From contig JAUWLN010000050.1 in the NCBI GenBank assembly GCA_030613665.1, forward strand, positions 1 to 11,159: 11,159 nt of DNA. The letters run 5' to 3'. Positions 1 to 5,917 of this stretch are shown here, one piece after another (the stretch's first letter is position 1; each line of letters begins with the position of its first letter). Under the pieces are notes generated by a model that was not told the origin of the DNA, searched no databases, and saw only the letters and a program-made list of their open reading frames with translations. The position numbers and the translations under genes are program-made. The stretch is from Dehalococcoidia bacterium. GTDB taxonomy: Bacteria; Chloroflexota; Dehalococcoidia; Dehalococcoidales; RBG-16-60-22.

Positions 1-947
1 GCATCGGTTTTCCGCCCCGACTGCTTTCGTTCAAGCGTGGCGGCACCATTTACTCGTTGAATGCGATACCGCTGGGCGGCTTTGTCAAGATGGCCGGCGA
101 AGAGGACGCCAAGGTGGCGGGAAGCCTCGCCAGCAAGAGCATCCCGGCCAGACTGCTGACACTCAGCGCCGGCTCGCTGATGAACCTGCTATTGCCTCTG
201 CTGCTCTTCTCGGTGGCCTTCATGGTCCCGCACAATATTGTTTACGGACAGGTGCAGGTTGATGAGGTGGCCGCGAACTCACCCGCGGCCAGGGCAGGAA
301 TCGCTGCCGGAGACTCTATCCTTGAGATAAACGGGAAGCAGGTCAATAGCGTCGGCGATGTGCAGCGTGGCATTCAGCTTAACCTGGGACAGGCCGTTAG
401 CCTGCTCATCCAGCATGCTGACGACACTGTTGAGGAAGTCAGGGCAGTACCGCGCTGGCAGCCACCGGAGGGGGAAGGAGCCATTGGCGTCGCGGTGAGA
501 ACCGTTTCGCCGACGGTTGTCCGGCAGAGCTATCCTTTCTGGCAGGCGATACCGATGGGCGTGCGGGAATGCATTGACACCTTCGTGCTGTTCAAGAACG
601 GCATTATCAGCATGATTATTGGCAGCGTGCCGAGAATTTTGGCCGGGCCGGTGGGCATTGCGCAGCTTACCGGCGAGGTGGCCCAGGCAGGGTTCAGTCC
701 ACTGCTGGAGTTCGCTGCCTTTCTGAGCATCAACCTGGCCATCATCAACCTGCTTCCCCTGCCGGCACTGGACGGCGGGAGGATTGCCTTTGTCCTTCTG
801 GAGGCAGTGCGGCGTGGCAAACGTGTGTCGGCCCGAGTTGAGGGGATGATTCACATGGCCGGCTTTGCCATGCTGATTACCTTTCTTGTTTTGATTACCT
901 ATCAGGATATAATCCGCATTGTCAGCGGCGAGAGTCTGCTGCCATGA
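1..947 (+). CDS. rseP: RseP-type site-2 intramembrane metalloprotease, 3' part (partial)
   Basis: The reading frame is open from the first bases of the window (first whole codon at 3), so the true start and the N-terminal HExxH zinc motif lie upstream. A TTG at 57 is an internal Leu codon: the residues before it (GFPPRLLSFKRGG) match the family just upstream of the conserved NAIPLGGFVKMAGE. In order come a membrane segment (about 150-228), one PDZ domain (about 250-440), a second membrane segment with the NLLPLPALDGG motif whose Asp (codon 771-773) is the third zinc ligand in M50 proteases, and a final membrane helix (about 856-922). The family cleaves transmembrane segments, classically anti-sigma factors, in the cytoplasmic membrane. 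Only one PDZ is visible; E. coli RseP has two, and many other bacteria have the single-PDZ form. The stop overlaps the ispG start, implying one operon. No anti-sigma substrate is visible here. Confidence 0.95.
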   Translation, partial: IGFPPRLLSFKRGGTIYSLNAIPLGGFVKMAGEEDAKVAGSLASKSIPARLLTLSAGSLMNLLLPLLLFSVAFMVPHNIVYGQVQVDEVAANSPAARAGIAAGDSILEINGKQVNSVGDVQRGIQLNLGQAVSLLIQHADDTVEEVRAVPRWQPPEGEGAIGVAVRTVSPTVVRQSYPFWQAIPMGVRECIDTFVLFKNGIISMIIGSVPRILAGPVGIAQLTGEVAQAGFSPLLEFAAFLSINLAIINLLPLPALDGGRIAFVLLEAVRRGKRVSARVEGMIHMAGFAMLITFLVLITYQDIIRIVSGESLLP

Positions 948-1996
948 TGAAAAGGCGTGTTTCCAGACAGATAAAAATCGGTGGGGTGGCGATAGGGGGC
1001 GGCGCACCGATTGTGGTGCAGTCGATGACCAGCACCGATACCCGCGACGTAAGGTCGACCATAAAACAGATTAAGGAGCTTGAGGAGGTCGACTGCGAGC
1101 TGGTGCGGGTGGCCGTGCCCGATGCCGAGGCCGCCCGGGCGATAGCTGACATAAAAAAGGGCATTGGTATTCCCCTGATTGCCGATATCCACTTTGATTA
1201 CAGACTGGCGCTTATGGCGCTGGAGGCGGGCGCTGACGGCCTGCGTCTCAACCCGGGCAATATCGTTGAGGCGGAGAAGGTGAAGGCGGTTGTCCTGGCG
1301 GCTAAAGAAAGAGGCATACCCATCCGCATCGGGGTGAACGCCGGCAGCCTGCCGAATGCTGGAAACCCGAAGTTGAGCGTTGCCGAAAGAATGGTCGAGG
1401 CGGCTCTGGAGCAGATGAGGCTTCTGGAAAGCCTCGATTTCGATTTGATTAAGGTATCGTTGAAGGCGTTTGACGTGCCGACGATGGTTGAGGCCAATGA
1501 GAGCCTTGCCAAAAAGATGCCCTATCCTATTCATCTGGGCGTCACCGAGGCGGGCACGCCGAAGCGGGGCGTCATCCGCAGCGCGGTGGGCATCGGCACT
1601 TTGCTTTACCTGGGCATCGGCGACACCATACGAGTTTCATTGACCGCCCACCCCCGCGAGGAAGTAATCGCCGGCTACGAGATTTTGAAGAGCCTTGACC
1701 TGCGCCAGCACGGCCCGGTGCTGGTCAGCTGCCCCTCCTGTGGTCGGGCGGAAGTTGATATAGTAAAATTGGCGGAGGAAGTGGAGGAACAGTTAATTAA
1801 GATAAATAAGCCGGTAAAGGTGGCGGTGATGGGCTGCGTGGTCAACGGCCCCGGCGAGGCTAAGGACGCCGATGTCGGCATCGCCTGCGGGAAAGGGAAG
1901 GGCGTTATCTTCAGGAAGGGGAAGAAGGTAGGGACGGTGGCGGAAAAAGATTTTGTAACGGCGCTGATGAGGGAAGTGGAGGAGATAATTAACTAG
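944..1996 (+). CDS. ispG: (E)-4-hydroxy-3-methylbut-2-enyl-diphosphate synthase (IspG/GcpE)
   Basis: IspG catalyses the penultimate step of the MEP isoprenoid pathway, reductively converting methylerythritol cyclodiphosphate to HMBPP with a 4Fe-4S cluster. The 350-residue protein is the short bacterial two-domain form: a TIM-barrel N-terminal part (for example ADIHFDYRLAL and LRLNPGNI) and a C-terminal Fe-S domain. The cluster ligands are visible as C263 and C266 (SCPSCGR), C298 (MGCVVNGPGEA) and E305. Their spacing equals that recalled for E. coli (C270, C273, C305, E312), so the enzyme should be active. The start is ATG at 944 or the adjacent ATG at 947. Either one overlaps the rseP TGA (944-947), which points to translational coupling, and no strong Shine-Dalgarno sequence precedes it. 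Neighbourhood with rseP is common because dxr-rseP-ispG is a recurrent order. GC content is high, unlike the next gene. Confidence 0.97.
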   Translation: MMKRRVSRQIKIGGVAIGGGAPIVVQSMTSTDTRDVRSTIKQIKELEEVDCELVRVAVPDAEAARAIADIKKGIGIPLIADIHFDYRLALMALEAGADGLRLNPGNIVEAEKVKAVVLAAKERGIPIRIGVNAGSLPNAGNPKLSVAERMVEAALEQMRLLESLDFDLIKVSLKAFDVPTMVEANESLAKKMPYPIHLGVTEAGTPKRGVIRSAVGIGTLLYLGIGDTIRVSLTAHPREEVIAGYEILKSLDLRQHGPVLVSCPSCGRAEVDIVKLAEEVEEQLIKINKPVKVAVMGCVVNGPGEAKDADVGIACGKGKGVIFRKGKKVGTVAEKDFVTALMREVEEIIN

Positions 1997-2016
1997 GATA
2001 ATTATTCTTTAGTAAA

Positions 2017-2688
2017 ATGGAATTCAACATATTTAGCATAATTACTACTGGAATTCTTGCTATAGCCGCGATTCTTGCTTATTTAGTTCAGCGTGCAAGA
2101 TATTTGAGGGAAATTGAGCCAGATTTAGAACTGAAATGGCCTGAAAGAATTAGAGTAGTTAGAATGGGTTCTGAACTTAGAGAAGGTTTTTCATTTTATA
2201 TAGATATTGAATTAGAAAATCGTTCTAGAAATCACGCATATGGCTTGGTATATGAGGTTGATTTAAGTATATTCCCAGAAAGAGGCAAGCCCTCGTTTAT
2301 TGAAGCAAAGATCCATGACCTTCTAAAGTATCATCAAAGTGAAATTCTTGCTGAGCGCAAAGCTATTATCCCGATTTACATAGGGACAAATATTGAACTG
2401 AATCAATGGGACAGATTAATTGATTGGGATAAAGAGATTATTATTAATAAAGCTGGATTTCAAGCTAATGTGAGCATTAAATATTTCAGCAAGCGCGAAC
2501 TATTACTTTGGTTACTGATTCCTTGGGAATTTGGTAGATTAAAGTGTATTCGCACGATATTCGGTGCATGGTCTTTTGAAATTGATAAGAAAGCTGATCC
2601 ACCTTATATAACTAAATATTGGGAACATTCAAGTATGCCACGGGAAGTAATGCAGAGTGTCACTTCTGGAACTGGAAAAGGTTGGTGA
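2017..2688 (+). CDS. Unrecognised membrane-anchored protein, AT-rich insertion between ispG and proS
   Basis: I do not recognise this 223-residue protein. An N-terminal hydrophobic helix (about residues 5-24) is followed at once by a basic patch (QRARYLR), so by the positive-inside rule the rest should face the cytoplasm. The body is mixed and beta-rich looking, with aromatic and charged residues (EIEPDLELKWPERIRVV, then FYIDIELENRSRNHAYG). A short hydrophobic stretch near residues 162-172 (RELLLWLLIPW) could be a second membrane contact. There are no cysteine clusters, nucleotide-binding loops or catalytic motifs I can name. Composition is markedly AT-rich (about 35-40% GC by eye) and codons favour TTA, ATT and AGA, unlike every neighbour, which suggests recent acquisition. 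The ATG has no good ribosome site; the nearest AGGA is about 18 bases upstream. It lies 20 bases after ispG and 32 before proS on the same strand, so read-through expression is plausible. It is uninterrupted and therefore probably a real gene. Confidence 0.7.
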   Translation: MEFNIFSIITTGILAIAAILAYLVQRARYLREIEPDLELKWPERIRVVRMGSELREGFSFYIDIELENRSRNHAYGLVYEVDLSIFPERGKPSFIEAKIHDLLKYHQSEILAERKAIIPIYIGTNIELNQWDRLIDWDKEIIINKAGFQANVSIKYFSKRELLLWLLIPWEFGRLKCIRTIFGAWSFEIDKKADPPYITKYWEHSSMPREVMQSVTSGTGKGW

Positions 2689-2720
2689 GAATTAATATAA
2701 ATATACTGGAGTTTTAGCTA

Positions 2721-4424
2721 ATGCGCCTATCTGAATTATTCGGCAAGACACAGCGGGAGATACCGTCGGAAGCGGACACACCCAGCCACCAGCTACTGTT
2801 GCGGGCGGGGATGATAATGCAGGTAGCGGCGGGAGTCTACTCCTACATGCCGCTGGGGTGGCGGGTGCTCAAAAAGATTGAGAACATCATCCGCGAGGAG
2901 ATGGACAACGCCGGCGGTCAGGAGCTGGCCATGCCCGTGCTCCAGCCCGTCGAGCTCTGGCAGCAGACGGGGAGAGACCAGTCCTTCGGCAAGGGGCTTT
3001 TCACCCTGCTCGACCGACGGGAGCGCACCCTGGTCCTGGGCCCCACCCACGAAGAGGTGCTCACCCAGATGGTCAGCCACCACGTGCAGAGCTACCGTGA
3101 CCTGCCCAAACTGCTCTACCAGATTCAAAAGAAGTTCCGCGACGAGCCGCGACCCCGCGGCGGGTTGATAAGGGTACGCGAGTTCATCATGAAGGACCTC
3201 TACAGCTTCGACGTTGACGAGAATAGGCTGGACGTGAGCTACCGGAAGATGGTGCAGGCCTACAAAAATATCTACGAACGCTGTGCCCTGCCCGCGCTGT
3301 TCGTCGAGGCGGACAGCGGCGCCATCGGCGGCAAGGACTCCCACGAGTTCATGCTCATCGCCGAAAACGGCGAGGACGGGGTCATCTGCTGTGAAAAGTG
3401 CCAGTATGCCGCCAACGCCGAGAAGGCGGTCAGCGTAAAAAAGAAGATTGGGCCGGAAAAGCCGCTGCCGACAGAGGAAGTGGCCACGCCCGGCACGAAG
3501 ACCATTGAGGAGCTGGCTAATTTCTTGAATGTGCCCAAGGACCACACCCTGAAGGCGGTGTTCTACGTCGCCGATGGACAGCTTGTCTTCGCCATGATAC
3601 GGGGCGACCTTGATGTCAACGAGGTGAAGCTGCAAAGGTTGTTAAAGTGTGCCGACCTGCACCTCGCTACCGAGGACGAAGTCAGTCAGGCGGGCATCGC
3701 CGCCGGCTACGCCTCGCCGATGGGCCTGAAAGGTATAAAAATTGTGGCTGACGACTCCGTGACCGAGGGCATCAACTTCGTCGCCGGCGGCAACAAACCC
3801 GATGTGCATATTAAAAACGTTAACTACCCCCGCGACTTCAAAGCGGACATCGTGGCCGATATCGCTCAGGCCAGAGACGGTGATGGCTGCCCCATGTGTA
3901 ACGGCACGTTGAAATCGATGCAGGGGATTGAAATCGGGCACGTGTTCAAGCTGGGTACTTTTCTCGGCAACGCGCTCGGCGCCAACTTCATCAATGAAAA
4001 AGGTGAGTCGCGACCGATTATCATGGGCTGCTACGGCATCGGGCTGGGGCGACTGCTGGCGGCGGTCGTCGAGTATTATCACGATGATAAAGGCATCATC
4101 TGGCCGCTGTCCATCGCGCCCTACCAGGTCTACCTCTGCCCTCTCTACCGCGAGGATACAAACGTGGCTGAGGTAGCCGGAAAGCTGTACGAAGAAATGC
4201 AGTCGGCTGGCCTTGAGGTGCTCTTTGACGACCGTGAAGAGTCGCCCGGCGTGAAGTTCAACGATGCCGACCTGCTGGGGATACCGTTGAGGGTGACGGT
4301 CGGCCCGCGCACGCTGCAAAACGGTAACGTTGAGGTGAAGTGGCGCGCGGAAAAAGAGGCGGTGATGATTGCCGTCACCGAGGCCGTAGACAAAGTAAAA
4401 GAGCTGGTACAGATTAGAAAGTAA
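2721..4424 (+). CDS. proS: Prolyl-tRNA synthetase, bacterial type with INS editing domain
   Basis: ProRS charges tRNA-Pro with proline in the cytoplasm. At 567 residues it has the usual bacterial length. Class II signatures appear in order: motif 1 around residues 70-76 (AMPVLQP), the GPTHEE loop at 108-112, motif 2 at 139-155 (FRDEPRPRGG then RVREF), and motif 3 at 436-444 (GCYGIGLGR). Between motifs 2 and 3 lies the roughly 170-residue INS domain (about 225-400), which in this family hydrolyses mischarged Ala-tRNA-Pro. Two Cys pairs, C224/C227 and C390/C393, bracket that insertion; many bacterial ProRS carry them, although E. coli lacks them. The anticodon-binding domain forms the C-terminus, beginning near WPLSIAPYQVYL. 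ATG at 2721 is supported by GGAG at 2708-2711. It follows the AT-rich gene after 32 bases and is followed after 11 bases by the dehydratase homologue, so they are probably co-transcribed. Confidence 0.97.
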   Translation: MRLSELFGKTQREIPSEADTPSHQLLLRAGMIMQVAAGVYSYMPLGWRVLKKIENIIREEMDNAGGQELAMPVLQPVELWQQTGRDQSFGKGLFTLLDRRERTLVLGPTHEEVLTQMVSHHVQSYRDLPKLLYQIQKKFRDEPRPRGGLIRVREFIMKDLYSFDVDENRLDVSYRKMVQAYKNIYERCALPALFVEADSGAIGGKDSHEFMLIAENGEDGVICCEKCQYAANAEKAVSVKKKIGPEKPLPTEEVATPGTKTIEELANFLNVPKDHTLKAVFYVADGQLVFAMIRGDLDVNEVKLQRLLKCADLHLATEDEVSQAGIAAGYASPMGLKGIKIVADDSVTEGINFVAGGNKPDVHIKNVNYPRDFKADIVADIAQARDGDGCPMCNGTLKSMQGIEIGHVFKLGTFLGNALGANFINEKGESRPIIMGCYGIGLGRLLAAVVEYYHDDKGIIWPLSIAPYQVYLCPLYREDTNVAEVAGKLYEEMQSAGLEVLFDDREESPGVKFNDADLLGIPLRVTVGPRTLQNGNVEVKWRAEKEAVMIAVTEAVDKVKELVQIRK

Positions 4425-4435
4425 GGTGATGCAAA

Positions 4436-5917
4436 ATGGCGCTGATGACGCCGGAACAGTTTGAAGAGAGCCTGAAAAAACTCAAGCCGCGCGTTTTCAT
4501 GAACGGTAAAAGGGTGACCAGTGTCCTGGAGAATAAAAACACCCGCACCGTCGTGGAGGCGAACAAGGCCAGCTACGCCTGGGCGCTTGACCCCAAATAC
4601 AGGGATATCATGTCCTGTTACTCCCCCCTCATTGGTGAGGTCGTTAATCGCTATACCCACGTGAGCGCCAGCGTTGACGACCTGGTTAAGAAAGCCGAGG
4701 CGGGGACGTTCACCGCCGAGATGCTCGGGACGTGCATCTACCGCTGCGTTGGCTATGACGCCTTTCATGCTCTGGCCAGCACCACCTGGGAGATGGACCG
4801 CGACCTCGGCACCGGTTATCACCCGCGATTTCTGGAATACCTGAAGATGGTGCAGCGCCAGGACTTATCTGCGGCCGGCGCTCTCACCGAACCAAGAGGC
4901 GAGCGGAATAAGAAGACACTGGAATGGCCCGACCCGTACCTGTCCCTGAAAATGGTGGATAAGAACAAAGACGGCATTGTGGTGCGGGGGGCCAAAATCA
5001 ATATCAGCGGCGCCTACGCCAGCCATGAATTGGTGGTGCTACCCCAAGGCGCCCACTTTGAAGGCGAAGAAGAATACGCGGTCGCCTTTGCCACGCCGGT
5101 TGACGCCAAAGGCATAACCTTCGTCTGCCAGTACACGCCTTACTCGGCGGAGAGAGAGCAGGCTGAAGACCTTGAAGAGCTGGGCAATCCTGTCTACGGC
5201 CAGCGTGAGACCTCGATGGTCGTCTTCGACAACGTCTTCGTGCCCTGGGAGCGCGTTTTCCACTGCGGCGAATACAAATATTCCGGCAAGATTGTAGCTC
5301 GCTTTGCCCGGACGCACCGCATGACCTGTGGCGGGACGTGCAAGGTGGGCTTCATGAACCAGATTATCGGCGCTTCAAGGCTGATTCAGGAATATAAAGG
5401 GCTGGAAAAGGCGGCGCACATCAACGAGCAGCTGGCGGAGATGGTGGTGTTGCGGGAGACGAGCCGGGCCTGCGGCCTGGAGGCGGCGCGCCGCGGCACG
5501 GAGGAGCCTCCCGGCTCGGGCGTTTTCCTGCCCGACGAGCTGATGGGCAACGTGGCCAAGTTGAATGTCTGCAACGCCTTCTGGCGGATGATGGCACTGG
5601 CCGGCGACATCGGTGGGGGGCTTATCGTTACCCTTCCATCGTTGAAAGAGCTCAAAAACCCCGAGGTCAAGGACTACGTGGAAGAGTTTTACTCCTTTGG
5701 CTCTGATGAGCCGACCGAGAACATCATGAAGGTGACCAAACTCCTGCAAAACTGGACGGCGGGGCTGCACGGGGTGGGCACCTGGCATGGCGCCGGGCCG
5801 GTGCAGACGCAAAAAATCATGCTGCAGCGGGTCATCAGCTACGACCACGAGAAAAAGCTGGTCAAGAGGACGTTAAAGCTCAAAGAAAAAGGCAAGAAGT
5901 CGGAACCTGAAGACTAG
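4436..5917 (+). CDS. 4-hydroxybutyryl-CoA dehydratase / HpaB-family flavin-Fe-S protein, active-site variant
   Basis: The 493-residue protein belongs to the 4-hydroxyphenylacetate 3-hydroxylase / 4-hydroxybutyryl-CoA dehydratase (AbfD) family, an acyl-CoA dehydrogenase-like FAD fold. N-terminal LKKLKPRVFMNGKRV and C-terminal HGAGPVQTQKIMLQR are typical. It carries a C-x3-C pair (C100, C104) plus H294 and C302, which line up with the 4Fe-4S ligands I recall for Clostridium AbfD (C99, C103, H292, C299). This favours the Fe-S dehydratase branch over the flavin monooxygenases. E258 fits the proposed catalytic Glu257. The loop after H294 reads HRMTCGGTCK where AbfD has, from memory, HRQSYGGCK: it is one residue longer and has Cys in place of Tyr296. 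S191 sits where AbfD has Thr190. The substrate is therefore uncertain; a hydroxyacyl-CoA is a reasonable guess, not 4-hydroxybutyryl-CoA for certain. The ATG is preceded by AAGGTGAT (4423-4430). It is the last gene of the plus-strand operon, and no CoA-metabolism partner is nearby. Confidence 0.85.
   Translation: MALMTPEQFEESLKKLKPRVFMNGKRVTSVLENKNTRTVVEANKASYAWALDPKYRDIMSCYSPLIGEVVNRYTHVSASVDDLVKKAEAGTFTAEMLGTCIYRCVGYDAFHALASTTWEMDRDLGTGYHPRFLEYLKMVQRQDLSAAGALTEPRGERNKKTLEWPDPYLSLKMVDKNKDGIVVRGAKINISGAYASHELVVLPQGAHFEGEEEYAVAFATPVDAKGITFVCQYTPYSAEREQAEDLEELGNPVYGQRETSMVVFDNVFVPWERVFHCGEYKYSGKIVARFARTHRMTCGGTCKVGFMNQIIGASRLIQEYKGLEKAAHINEQLAEMVVLRETSRACGLEAARRGTEEPPGSGVFLPDELMGNVAKLNVCNAFWRMMALAGDIGGGLIVTLPSLKELKNPEVKDYVEEFYSFGSDEPTENIMKVTKLLQNWTAGLHGVGTWHGAGPVQTQKIMLQRVISYDHEKKLVKRTLKLKEKGKKSEPED

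Noticed and set aside
279..1007. Long open frame on the minus strand opposite rseP and ispG (242 codons)
   Set aside because: It is a shadow of the GC-rich genes, with no family resemblance; the same holds for the frame at 902-1534.
1984..2004. Direct repeat GATAATTA (1984-1991 and 1997-2004) at the left edge of the AT-rich gene
   Set aside because: Eight A/T-dominated bases in an AT-rich stretch are expected by chance. No matching copy flanks the right edge, so it is not evidence for a target-site duplication.
2696..2707. TATAAA / TATACT as a -10 box for proS in the AT-rich gap
   Set aside because: No -35 match lies at 16-18 bases. Initiation from TATACT would start downstream of the proS Shine-Dalgarno GGAG at 2708-2711 and so exclude it from the mRNA; from TATAAA it would start right at it.
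2793..3635. 280-codon open frame opposite proS
   Set aside because: The proS frame is unambiguous by class II motifs. The antisense frame has low-complexity His/Leu/Val content typical of a reverse-frame shadow.
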